This document shows positions 45,690 through 56,299 of a DNA stretch of 64,000 nt, one piece after another. Both the position numbers and the translations under genes were made by a program. The stretch covers positions 35,048,693 through 35,112,692 of the forward strand of contig CM068315.1 in assembly GCA_034766995.1 (NCBI GenBank). The letters are read 5' to 3'. Origin of the DNA: Acanthacorydalis orientalis. Lineage: Eukaryota; Arthropoda; Insecta; Megaloptera; Corydalidae. The notes under the pieces were generated by a model, which was given only the letters and a program-made list of their open reading frames with translations, ran no database searches and was not told the origin of the DNA. Each line of letters starts with the position of its first letter. Position 1 is the stretch's first letter.

Positions 45690-46000
45690 CCTCACAAGAT
45701 AAAACATTTTTTTAATCAATATTTTACAAATCATTGTAATTAATGTTCTATAACTATAATCAATTTAAATTATAGTTATAGAACACATGCAGTTGTTACA
45801 ATATACTTCTGTGGCTAAATGTCACTTTCAAAAATGAATTAATCCCTCACTCGAAAACCTACTATAATTTTTTTTGATCAACAATGTTTAAAATATGATT
45901 ATTGATCTTTTTATTGATGTTTTTATATGTTTCACTGGCAATGTTTAAGATTTTCAGAATAGAGATTTAAAGTACAGAAAAAACTATATTTTTTTTTAAT
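45690..46000. repeat. Inverted-arm repeat copies with a perfect hairpin
   Basis: The arms at 45690-45740 (CTCCCTCACAAGATAAAACA) and 45835-45915 (ATCCCTCACTCGAAAACCTA) are incomplete. Between them, 45744-45760 and 45769-45785 are perfect 17-bp inverted repeats (TGTTCTATAACTATAAT) around an 8-base loop. Confidence 0.65.
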
Positions 46001-46234
46001 TTCTCACTTTCTATTTTTCTGTTTGTATGATTTGTTGATTTTTGTTTAATTTTTGAAAATATTTATTTGAATACAAAATACTGCTGATCACTGTATTAAT
46101 TTAAAGAAAAATTTAATTTTAAGACAGAGAATAATTGAAATAGATTAAAAAATTCTTTTTGGGTTATATGTATATTTAACCACTTCGAAGAGATTGTTTA
46201 AAGAGACAATACTTATATTGGATATTTTTTTTAA

Positions 46235-46395
46235 AAAAAACTAGGAGGCTCCGCCCTCGGTTTGACAATCCCTGAGAAGGTATTCGCCCCCCGCTCGTTA
46301 ACGCTTGCTCCGCCGCTAACAAATTACATAAATTAATAAATAATACGCTTAAAATGTAAATCATAATTTTATATTGGAAAAGTTTTTCAATTAAT
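46235..46395 (-). repeat. Dispersed repeat with G-rich GCGAG tail, reversed copy
   Basis: Reverse-complemented it reads TTTTCCAATATAAAATTATG, GCGTATTATTTATTAATTTA, TGTAATTTGTTAGCGGCGGA, then a GC-rich tail to GGGCGGAGCCTCCTAGTTTT. Same family as 1060-1200, 22395-22560 and 58187-58375. Confidence 0.6.
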
Positions 46396-46449
46396 TAGGG
46401 TGGAACGAAAATCTAGAAAAAATTGCCTCTTATATTCGGGTTAATACGG

Positions 46450-46830
46450 TATTTTTTTTTCGACCTACAACCCACAAAGAATTTTTCTGATCAAAGAAAT
46501 AATAAAAAAAAATAAAAATAATTAATAAAAAAATAATTATTACACATTTTTGATTGTTCATTAAGCAATAATTTAAAATGATTAATAATTAATTATTGAA
46601 CATTTTTGATCAGAAAAAATATATATTTGTACCAATAAAAATGATGAACTAAAAGTTAAGTATTTAATGAATTATGGAACACTTACACTCGTATAATCAA
46701 ACATTTTTTTATGGTTTGTGGGATGAGAGAACAATTCATTACTGAAACTGATTTATGATCATTTTATACAAATGATTACTTAATTTCGATGACTATTCCA
46801 TTACTTTCATATCGTTAAGGTACAGAAAAA
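46450..46830. repeat. Inverted-arm repeat copies
   Basis: ACCTACAACCCACAAAGAAT and TTTTCTGATCAAAGAAATAA (left arm), AATTATTGAACATTTTTGAT then CAGAAAAAATATATATTTG (right arm at about 46590), and another arm at 46700-46745 (TTTATGGTTTGTGGGATGAG) with the spacer CCATTACTTTCATATCGTTA. Confidence 0.65.
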
Positions 46831-47653
46831 TCTAGTTTCAGATTTAATTACTTTATATTTTTATTTAAATACTTGTCTGAGAATAATTTATATTCAATTC
46901 ACTTAGACGATTTATAGACATAAACTTATACCTGTCTCATACACATAATAAGATTTTGAAATGTATATCAAATATAAACAAAAAAGATTCCTACCGTGTG
47001 TAAAAATTTTACACAGTTTACAATTTAATATATAGTTTTCAAAAATGAGTTTATTTAATTAAAAAAAAATAGTAAAGTAAAATATATATTATAAATTTTA
47101 TTAACTCTTCCATCCCGGTGCCATTTTTCCAACTCTCTGCACCAGTGCAGTAAACTCAGTTTCACGCCAACATATTTCATGGATATTACTATTTATAAAG
47201 GAATAAAAGGTTTTTTAATTAGTTAAACATCAAAAGTTAATCTTTACACCATCGATTAGTATTAATAGTACATGTGTATTACAAGAAAATAAACAAACAA
47301 TTAAAAATATCACTCTACTTCCTCAAGGCAACCGTTTGACGATCAGTAAACTGATATTTATTGAACAGTGCATGCGTACCAGGATTGAGTTTAGTTTTGA
47401 ATTAAAAGAGAGAATTAAAACAATATTTGTGGTTTCTATCATTATTTTTTAAAATTAATTAGTGATAGTATCGAATAATAGACGATAACAAAGAAGATCA
47501 GTGTCAGTCTGTATCAGAAAGAAGGATATTTATAAATAAAGACAGGCAGTCAGTTTAGATGCGGTTGAGTTTACCGTACCGGACCAGGAGAGTTAATAAC
47601 ACTACGATTTATCTTTGAAAAATACTTAAAAATATAAAAGTAACAATTCACTT
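46831..47653. other. Spacer with a second TTAA-type end
   Basis: At 47101 TTAACTCTTCCATCCCGGTG resembles the TTAACCCTTTCGATCCGGGG end at 41391, and weak similarity continues to about 47240. No other element was recognised. Confidence 0.4.
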
Positions 47654-47743
47654 TTAACCCTTAAACTACACACTATCCGTATGAAACATACAAATACATT
47701 GTTGTTGGGGTCACTTTGACCCCTTGTGTAGTTTAGGGGTTAA
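47654..47743. mobile_element. 90-bp TTAA mini-element (piggyBac-like)
   Basis: TTAACCCTTAAACTACACA at the left and TGTGTAGTTTAGGGGTTAA at the right are near-perfect inverted repeats with TTAA at both outer edges. An inner GGGGTCACTTTGACCCC palindrome lies at 47707-47723. No coding sequence. TTAA targets are diagnostic of the piggyBac superfamily; the assignment is inference. Confidence 0.78.
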
Positions 47744-47949
47744 TAAAGGTCGTTCCAAAAACATTGTTTTCATTTCTTCTCTCTTATTATTATCGTTTAA
47801 TGAAGTATTCTAAAAGATATACGTTTTTTAAACTAAATTACCTCTTGAACTAGTTTTGTCGACTTGGAGAATAAAATTTATTCACCACCATTAGAAAAGT
47901 CAAGTAACGGTTTTTATGGGTGTAAAAAATAGTTTTATCGCTTTTTAAC

Positions 47950-47953
<4 letters not shown>

Positions 47954-47999
<46 letters not shown>
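47954..47999. repeat. (TA)n microsatellite
   Basis: About 46 bp of TA repeat. Confidence 0.93.
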
Positions 48000-48001
<2 letters not shown>

Positions 48002-49434
48002 TACTCTCGTTGTTCTTTGTTGAAACTGTATAAAAAACACTAAACTTAAATAAACATTTGTCCGTTCTCAATTCCGCACTAAAAACTATAGTAAGCTATA
48101 GGCAATAAATTCTAATGAAAGTGGTAGAAAACTCGCAAGAGTAAGAAATACACGAATACGTGAATGGGGTATCGGATGCTCTTCACAGAAGACATTTTAA
48201 GAGATATTGGAACGATCAAGATGAATGGTATCTGAGATATAGAAGGGACGACATCACAGCGCAGAAATCTAGTAACAGGTAAATAAAGAATCTGGAAAAA
48301 GTTAATTGAACGTTTTCGAAATGTTCATATTGATTTATATTCAAATATGGAACTATTTCCAAACATCATTTAATCGACAATTCAAACACTGAACTCGTTA
48401 TGAATTACATGGAAAAAAGGTATTTTCTAAATATCAAATATATATGCGTTCGATTGATAAATTATTTAAATTTTATTGGCCCCTGTATTTTATTTCATGA
48501 AAACCTTTTGGAGATTTGGTGATTTGAAATTTTAATGAATTGTAAATGCTTTGAACTCTCATCTATTTTTAATCGCGTTTGGGGTCATTCGGTTTTAGAC
48601 GAGTGTGTTATTTGAATTTATAGTGGTGTTAATAAATTTTGTAGTTGGTGTTTAAGCTAAACAGCAGATAATCAATAAATAAATCGTAATTTTCAAACAT
48701 GTTGATTTATATTGGAATTTTGATATTTATCTTTTATAGTTTGATTGTTAATTTTCAGAGAGTGAATCAAAATGAATGAAATGTTTGAAAAATTTTCAAA
48801 TTTAATAAACATATATAGTATTTTTAAATATAATTTTTATATAAAAATGAAAAGAAAGCATGCGAAAATGGAACAGAGAGGATAAAAAGAAACAATTATT
48901 TTTCCAAGCAGGTAAAATGATATTACGTGTTCTATAAACATCAACCATTATTGATTGTGGTACAATAAAAGATTATTAAGAGCGAAAACGTTTGTTATTA
49001 ATTCTTTTGGAGTGTCTTCGTGTTGTTTTCGCAATTTAATTTTATATTTTTGTGAATATAAGTGATTTTATTTTCTTCTATTGGATGTAATTATACATCA
49101 ATTTTGTTTATTAAATATTATAAGTGTATCATTTGTGTAAATTATTACGATATAACGTTCTTTATTTTTAGATCTTGACATATTTAAGCCATACAGAGAT
49201 TTTTAAATAAAATAAAGCATCAAATATATAACCTAACAGTTTGAATGACAAAATTACATTCATTTCAATATTTTCACAAATGGTTTTCACACGAATATTA
49301 AAAATCAATTTTTATAGTTATATATAAAAAGGTATTCTAGATTTAAAAGAACAAATCAAATATCCTGTATAGTCTTTTAAACAGAGATATGAAATTAGGA
49401 GATCTCTAGGTAAAAATAGACTGATTTGAAGTAG
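48000..49434. other. AT-rich spacer, no gene recognised
   Basis: A mixed patch at 48120-48300 (GAGTAAGAAATACACGAATA, GAAGGGACGACATCACAGCG) has a partly open plus-strand reading (RKLARVRNTRIREWG) but too short and broken to assign. The rest is AT-rich. Confidence 0.35.
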
Positions 49435-49985
49435 TATTTTTGCATTTTGATGATACTGGTATCAACTTCAAAGAGTTAAGTATAGAAATATCTAATCTGT
49501 AGATTTTTCTTTATCCTAATATTCTAAAAAAGATGGATTATTCATAGAAATGTGTATGAATAACAATCAAAAATTATCAATAAACAAGTACTGGAAAATT
49601 TGGATACAAAAATAAAATTGTGGATTGTGGGCGAGTGAAAAATTTATTTGTTAAACATAAATTCTTAAATCGTTTAAGAAATAGTGCTTAGTTTATACGA
49701 GCACCTTCTAAATAATGTAATTTTGTAATATAGTTAAGAATAATAGTGTCTCAGAATTCATATATTTTTTGTTAAATTTGTAGGTAATTATTTTTTGCAT
49801 TAATTAAAATCTAAACACCGTAATTTAAATATCTTCTTGTCATGAACCCGCTCTAAGAGAAACACATATTTTCTAATTTGATTTCTGTATTTCCTATTAA
49901 AAATTATTAATAAACAGCTATTGAATATTTTTGGTAAGAATATATAGTTAGTAGTAGAACATGTATTTGTTAGACACCAATTTTT
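49435..49985. repeat. Inverted-arm repeats, two copies
   Basis: The first copy: spacer TTGATGATACTGGTATCAAC and TTCAAAGAGTTAAGTATAGA; right arm ATAACAATCAAAAATTATCA and GTGGATTGTGGGCGAGTGAA then AAATTTATTTG. The second, a right arm, at 49895-49975: AAATTATTAATAAACAGCTA, TTGAATATTTTTGGTAAG. Confidence 0.6.
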
Positions 49986-50235
49986 AAATAATTTATAATT
50001 GGTGTTGAATTTATATGACCATTGATAAATATAGATGACAAAATAGTAAAAAAATAATATATTGTGTTTTCTCATAAGTAATGCAGTATTTTCATATACA
50101 TAGGCGAAAATGGATGATGCAATACTTTGCAATTATTGCAATAACGTGTCAGATGCATATGCTGCTCGATTGTACGTAATGTTTCTTAATCTTATCGTGG
50201 AAGATTAACAGTGATCATGTAAATTTACTAGAAAA

Positions 50236-50660
50236 AATGTTGGTTGTCGTGGAAGTGTCGAAAGAGCATATTAGGCATATTTTTCTTTGGAAGTTTCGTC
50301 AGGCCAACGACGCTACAAATACAGTGAAAAAATATGTGAAATTTATATTTCAGAGGTTATTCGTCTTCACCAAGGACAAATATGGTTTTAACGATTTCAG
50401 TACGAGAACTACAGCCTCAAAGATGAGGAAAGGTCAGGATGTCTGCAAAAGTTTGATGATGAAATTCTACGAACACTAGAGGAACAAAATTCTAGAGAAT
50501 TAGCTAAGAAGTTCAAATAAATGTATAGAACTATTCATCTGCGTTTGAAAATGATTGGTAAGGTTTCTAAGTTTGGCCAGTGGATTCTGCACAAGTTAAT
50601 TTGAAACAACGTGTGGACATTTGCCTTTCTCATCAATGCCAATTGCAAAATGATCAATTC
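50236..50660 (+). pseudogene. mariner transposase N-terminal fragment
   Basis: Across two or three frames the reading is EVSKEHIRHIFLWKFRQAND, ATNTVK, then GQIWFNRFQYENYSLKDEER, SGCLQKFDDEILRTL, ENNSRELAKKFK and RTIHLRLKMIGKVSKFGQWI followed by NLKQRVDIC. The HTH, the 'ERSG.L.KFDDE' linker and the 'LK.IGKV...WIPH.L' region place it in mariner, nearest the mauritiana/SETMAR-like layout. At least three frameshifts are present and the catalytic half is absent. No terminal repeat was found on either side. Confidence 0.8.
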
Positions 50661-50839
50661 TGATTATAAAATGCCGATTCCAAAAATCAGAAAAATCATG
50701 GTTTTTTTCATTTGAAAACCTATAAAAATTGTGATCTTGAGAATTGGACTGAATAATATTTTTTTTCCAAAAGTTTACCATTGGAAGATATCGTATACAT
50801 TTTTTAAGGCTCTATGTCCAGGTGGTACCATATGTGTCT

Positions 50840-51182
50840 GATACAAACCATTTTGTGCACTCTTGATTGGTTCCAAATGTTTCACAATCAACAGTAATGT
50901 TATTTCTGTAAATTTTCAAATTGTAATCAATTTTTCCGCTTCCAATTATATGTTTTCAATCAAGAGATTTATGTTTACCCGAATTTTATCAAAGATTTTC
51001 CATAATATATCCGATAGATGTGAACTTTCTGATGACTAATATGAATTAAAATATTTTTTTTTGTAACCGACAAAAATTTGTAATTTTTATTTTGTGTACG
51101 ATCAAAGAATGTCCAATTAATCGAAAAATATTTGTTAAATTTTTTTAGCACTTATTCCCCGTCGCCGGCTCCAAAAGGTTTA
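50840..51182 (-). mobile_element. Second copy of the TTAA-ended repeat, inverted
   Basis: Reverse-complemented, it starts ACCTTTTGGAGCCGGCGACG and aligns with 41391-41720 throughout. The outer TTAA has decayed to TTAT/ATAA. No coding sequence. Confidence 0.65.
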
Positions 51183-51247
51183 TGTCGTAAATTAAGGTTG
51201 ATTTACATATTTATAGATTTTTCTACAAAAAAATAGATAATTGACAT

Positions 51248-51249
51248 AT

Positions 51250-51304
<55 letters not shown>

Positions 51305-51306
51305 TT
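51248..51306. repeat. (TA)n-(CA)n microsatellite
   Basis: TATACATATATACATA followed by TA repeat and a short CACACACACACA run. Confidence 0.92.
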
Positions 51307-51990
51307 TGTATGTGTATGTTTATAATTTAAATTACAACACATTTTGAAAAATATTTGTCACACTATCTGACTTTGTTACAAACCGCGCACAATAATTGTA
51401 TTTGTTCAAGACGTTAACATACTCCTTGTAACATTTTATGACTGAGTTACGAGCGGCAGATTATCTAAGCTTTTTTAAAAGATAATTACCGGCCTACCTG
51501 CGCAATAACCGTTATTTACATAACAGGATTAAAATGATAAATTAAAAATATAACAGCTTCACTCTTAATGTTTATATTAAAACCATATGGTATGAGCCGG
51601 GTTGTGTTTTACACACCGAAAAAAAGAACACAACCAGCACACACAAAGTTTAATATTTCGTTTAGCATCGGCAAACATGGTTTCAACTTATACTATGTCC
51701 ATAAATTTCTAGCGTTTCAAAGTAAATTGAGAAAAATGCGAAGTGAAGTAAAATCCTTATGATGCATTGCTTCCATATATTCTTCCCCATTTATTATTTT
51801 TTAAGTTTTTCAGCCACGAGCGCGCAAGTACTGCAGGGAAATGTAGAGGAAAGTGTTTTAACGATATGCGTGCATTATTCTTGAAAATAAGTTGATGTAA
51901 TTTAAACTGACGTAAAATTGCATTTGAATTTGTAATACACTTACAATATTCGATCGATGCAAGCAGACTGCATGCAGATTTTAATTTGTA

Positions 51991-51991
<1 letters not shown>
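51307..51991. other. Low-copy spacer
   Basis: Mixed-base DNA with short frames only and no recognised domain. Several CpG sites lie around 51480-51510 and 51815-51870. Confidence 0.3.
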
Positions 51992-52064
<73 letters not shown>

Positions 52065-52079
52065 TATATACATATATAC

Positions 52080-52151
<72 letters not shown>
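51992..52151. repeat. Interrupted (TA)n microsatellite
   Basis: About 160 bp of TA repeat with CA and TG variants. Confidence 0.94.
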
Positions 52152-52152
<1 letters not shown>

Positions 52153-52533
52153 GGTGAAATAATTCTATTCAATTTAAATTTAAAAAAAATTCATACGCAT
52201 TAAAAGAATGATTTTATTAGAGCGTTATTATTAAATGTAAATAAACATTTTATTTTTCATATATTTTGTTGATATAAATATATTTTATGATTTTCATTTT
52301 AATGCGAATGTACCCAGCGTCTCCAAATGTGAATTAAAAATGATTTTTTTAAAATATATTTCATTTTTTAAGTTTAAAACATTCGCCGACAAATTCAAAA
52401 ATCTTCTATAAATATTAATAGATGTTTATAAAATAGGTTCAAATCTTATTATAAATTACTATGAACATGTATTAAAAAATATCAATTCGATTGCTAATGA
52501 CTTAGTTGTCGACACGTTCTTAAATCCTAAATA

Positions 52534-52613
52534 TTAGGTTTGTAGAAAAATAATTGCGGTTAATGACCTTCAAATTCATATACATCACTGCAATTATTTT
52601 CCTAGCAACTTAA
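52534..52613. mobile_element. 80-bp mariner MITE consisting of its terminal repeats
   Basis: TTAGGTTTGTAGAAAAATAA with TTGCGGTTAATGACCTTC on the left and TGCAATTATTTTCCTAGCAA with CTTAA on the right, flanked by TA on both sides. It retains the subterminal 'CAAATTCATATACAT' seen in the 531-538-bp copies. Confidence 0.85.
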
Positions 52614-53269
52614 TAAAAATAGTGCATAATCACAAGGAAAGGTATCAAAATGTTCATTTCAAAAAACAGATTTGCATAGTAATAAGTGTTTACTTTCAAT
52701 CAGTTTGATACACATTAAAGTGGGAGACTTTTAAACGTTTAAAAAATAACGCTGGAGGTAATGACTACAAACTAAAACTTTACAAATGAAATCTACCACT
52801 GACTGTAATATTTTCAATTATTTTCAGTGAGTTCAAGAAAAAATGATAAGGTGATTTATTTTAATATTTCAAATGTAAGAAATCTAAATCATAAATGATA
52901 TTTATGTTTAGTAAATTATTTTATGTTTGAAAAAGAGAATATAAAAGGAACATAAAAATGAACCATTAAATTGAGTGCCTGTTACTGTGGTTTTTAAAAT
53001 TAGTTGCTTTTGTACAATATGTTTAGATCGATTTATTTGATTAAAAATATAGTTTATTATTTTTGTAAAGAATACATTATTTCTTTTAAGAAATAATATG
53101 AAAAATAATGTTTGAGACCAATTGAAAACGATTTAAGTTCTAAATTGTTATTTAAAACTATTTTAAATGATAGTTTATTATTTTTCAACCATAATTGAAA
53201 AATAAGATTGAAAAAACAAACATTTGACGAGTTAAATAAAAATCATAAAAAATACAGTTATACAGTGTT
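52614..53269. other. AT-rich spacer
   Basis: Nothing recognised. Confidence 0.3.
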
Positions 53270-53450
53270 TAATTTTCACCCACCCGATAAACACATTTTA
53301 TTCTGTTTAAAAACGTTCAATAATTTATTTAATCATTTCTGATTGCTGTTTATATGAATGTTATGATAGTGCTCTAGAAAGATTATTCTTAGAGAGTATG
53401 TGAGGTGGGTGAAAATTCATTCATAAAAGTGAATTAAGTCACAAGTGCCA
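53270..53450. repeat. Inverted-arm repeat copy, compact
   Basis: TTTTCACCCACCCGATAAAC, AAAAACGTTCAATAATTTAT and CATTTCTGATTGCTGTTTAT lead to a short spacer. The right end GTGAGGTGGGTGAAAATTCA then TTCATAAAAGTGAATT mirrors the left start. Confidence 0.7.
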
Positions 53451-53739
53451 AAACAATTGTAACAACCAGCTAAATATAGTATGAACAGTGAAACCGATTG
53501 TGGAAGACCATAAGAGAAAAAACGGTCTAAAAGGAATCAAAAGTAGAAAGAGATGTATTAGACAAATTAACTAATATCTCACATATTACCTTTTTTAAAT
53601 TATATATCGGCTGATAAATAAACAGAAATTAAATATTGCATACATTGAGATGAGAACTGTTAATTAAAATGAGAAAAATAAATTGTGCTTTAGTGCCTCT
53701 TTATTTTGAATTCTTCTTAATTTGAAACTCAACTTCTCA

Positions 53740-54100
53740 TTTTTCACAAATGAATTGTTCACTCACTACATATACCACAATATTTGTTTTCAGAATGTAA
53801 AATAAATGATTAATGATCATTTTTGATTGTTGCTTATACATATTTCGATGGAGAACCCATCATTGGCAGAGTGATATGGTATAAAAAAGTCTATTTACAA
53901 AAACTCTATAGATTTGTTTTTATTTTAGTGATCAGAAGATGACAACGTTATCATAGAAATATATATATATATATATATATATATAAACAATAATCAAAAA
54001 TGAACAATAGTCATTTATAGGACGTTTAAATTAAAAAAAAAATTAATTTATGGAGCAAGGTCCAAGGGTGAAAAATCCATGTGTAAAAGTGAGTTTAGTC
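53740..54100. repeat. Inverted-arm repeat copy with (AT)n
   Basis: Left arm TTTTTCACAAATGAATTGTT, CACTCACTACATATACCACA, GATTAATGATCATTTTTGAT; spacer CCCATCATTGGCAGAGTGAT. The right arm from about 53985 (ACAATAATCAAAAATGAACA) ends in AAAATCCATGTGTAAAAGTG. A 27-bp AT tract at 53958-53984 lies inside. Confidence 0.72.
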
Positions 54101-54234
54101 AAAAATGATTGTTAAAAATTATTGTTCATACAAATATATTCGTGCCAAAAAAAACAAGTACCTTTATGAGCAGTTGTTTATTAATAATAGATATTAATCT
54201 GTGCTATTAGAGTACGTGTTTCATTGTTTCTTTA

Positions 54235-54243
54235 CATATATAT

Positions 54244-54296
<53 letters not shown>
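54235..54296. repeat. (TA)n microsatellite
   Basis: About 62 bp, with one TGGA interruption near the start. Confidence 0.93.
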
Positions 54297-54298
<2 letters not shown>

Positions 54299-54559
54299 TA
54301 TATTTCATAATTATTTTCTCAATTAAGATATACTGGCCTTTTTACATTATTTCCCAATAAATTTATTTTATATATATAAATTCATTTTGTGAGCAGTTAA
54401 GTAACAAAAATTACACTGAAAAATAAGTATCGAAAAAATCTAATAAATAAAAATATGTGCAATAAAATAGATAGTAATCTGTAAAGAACTTTTGAGCTAC
54501 ATGTTTTCATCGTAATGTAAAAATTAATTAAATAAATAATATCAACCTATCTCTTTTTC

Positions 54560-54575
54560 ATACATACATACATAC

Positions 54576-54632
<57 letters not shown>
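54560..54632. repeat. (CATA)n-(TA)n microsatellite
   Basis: CATACATACATACATACG followed by about 54 bp of TA repeat. Confidence 0.93.
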
Positions 54633-54634
<2 letters not shown>

Positions 54635-54778
54635 TCTCAAATATATAAGTCGACATCATGGATTTATATACATAGAATATATATGTTAGTATGTCTATCT
54701 AAACATTTTCGCACATAGATAATTTTAATAAAGTGTTATTTTATAAAGTTTTTTGTGGATAATTTTGTTGTTATATAC

Positions 54779-55419
54779 CAGTGGTGGGCAACTTCTTCGA
54801 TAATAAGTGCCATATATAATACTTTCCATACATTTTTGAATATTTAAGAGACAGAAAATATTGTTTTAAATTTGTATTTATCAAGTTGGTAGAAAAATAA
54901 TTGCGGTTTATGACCTTCATATTCGTATACTAAACCGCAAGACTTTCCTACCAACATAATATAAATTATAAAAAATACAAGTATATAGTAGTCGTGCTCA
55001 CCGAAGCAGAATATGTTTAATATCTACTTGTTGAAGACATTGATTGGGTATTTATTTTGCAGTTAAAAAATACCGAACCTTTATTAAAAGTTGCATTTTT
55101 AAAGATATATCTTCTCAAAAATTTACACGGTAACCCGTCCCGAATTTGGTTTTATTGCATTTAGCAATTCTTAAGTAAAAAAACTGTTGAGTTTCATATT
55201 TTTTTAAAGGAATGTCGATAAACCGTAGAGTCACCTTAAACGGTAGTTTAGACTCAATGCATATGGATGTTAGAGAAGATAATGTGAATTACTCGTTTAT
55301 ATATAAAAAATTCTAATATTTGTACATACTATACTACTATAGATTATTAATATAAAAGTTTAGGAACAATGACAATGAAACCTAATATTGTCTCGGGAGC
55401 CGCAATTTGCCCACCGTTG
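54779..55419 (+). mobile_element. Non-autonomous hAT element, copy 2, with nested mariner MITE
   Basis: The ends CAGTGGTGGGCAACTTCTTC and, reverse-complemented, CAACGGTGGGCAAATTGCGG are clear hAT inverted repeats. Flanking 8-mers TTATATAC and GTACATAC match at 6 of 8 positions. The interior matches 26926-27441 in long blocks (CAATGCATATGGATGTTA, GATAATGTGAATTAC, CTATAGATTATTAATATAAA). The 79-bp mariner MITE at 54881-54959 is inserted near the left end. Confidence 0.82.
54881..54959. mobile_element. 79-bp mariner MITE nested in a hAT element
   Basis: TCAAGTTGGTAGAAAAATAA with TTGCGGTTTATGACC and the right end AAACCGCAAGACTTTCCTAC with CAACATAA. TA flanks it at 54879-54880 and 54960-54961. About 20 bp of interior. 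Confidence 0.85.
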
Positions 55420-55433
55420 GTACATACTTCTAA

Positions 55434-55878
55434 AAATGTTTATGTATTTTATCTGTAAATCTGTTACAATAAAACATAAATATAGAAAACTATACGTAAC
55501 AAAAAAATATGCATTATAAAGAAGTCAAGATTTTTGTAAGTAATTTTTTCAATCATTCAAATTTTTCATAATGTAAAAATAATTTTAATAGAAAATAAAC
55601 CCCCTCCCTCTCTTTTTTTATTTACCTTTACCTATCTATCTAACTATATATATATATATATATATATACTTCTTAAATATTTATGTATTTTATCTCTAAC
55701 TCTGTTATAATAAAACATAAATATAGAAAACTATGCATAACAAAAAAAACTATGCATAATAAAGAAGCAAAAATGTTTGTAAGTAATATTTTTAATTATT
55801 AATTATTGTCGTAATTTAAAAATAATTTTAATAGAAAATAAAATCTTTCCCTCATTTTTTCTATCTATTTACCTATAT

Positions 55879-55942
<64 letters not shown>

Positions 55943-56030
55943 CATATTTTATGATCGTTAAATATGTATATTCGTTTATTTATATTCGTTTCTCCAACTA
56001 CATATTTTTACTGAAAAACAATTAGATTAA

Positions 56031-56070
<40 letters not shown>

Positions 56071-56150
56071 TATATATATATATAGTTTTTATTTGTTTAT
56101 GTATTTTATCTGTAACTCAATTACAATAAAACATAAATATACAAACTACA
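55434..56150 (+). repeat. Three-unit tandem repeat, each unit ending in (TA)n
   Basis: TTTATGTATTTTATCTGTAA then ATAAAACATAAATATA occurs at about 55439, 55681 and 56098. The first two units also share GAAAACTAT.C.TAACAAAAA, TTTGTAAGTAAT and TTTTAATAGAAAATAAA. Each unit is followed by a TA microsatellite, so the unit length grows with the microsatellite. Confidence 0.78.
55879..55938. repeat. (TA)n microsatellite
   Basis: About 60 bp within the tandem repeat region. Shorter tracts occur at 55647-55669, 56038-56085 and 56231-56262. Confidence 0.93.
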
Positions 56151-56299
56151 TGTAATAAAAAGGTGATTTCAACTATTGATTCTTATCTTAATATAAAAAC
56201 AATTTAAAGAGGAAAACAATACATACATATACATACATTATATATATATATATATATATACATATATACATACATACATACACATACATACATAAATAT

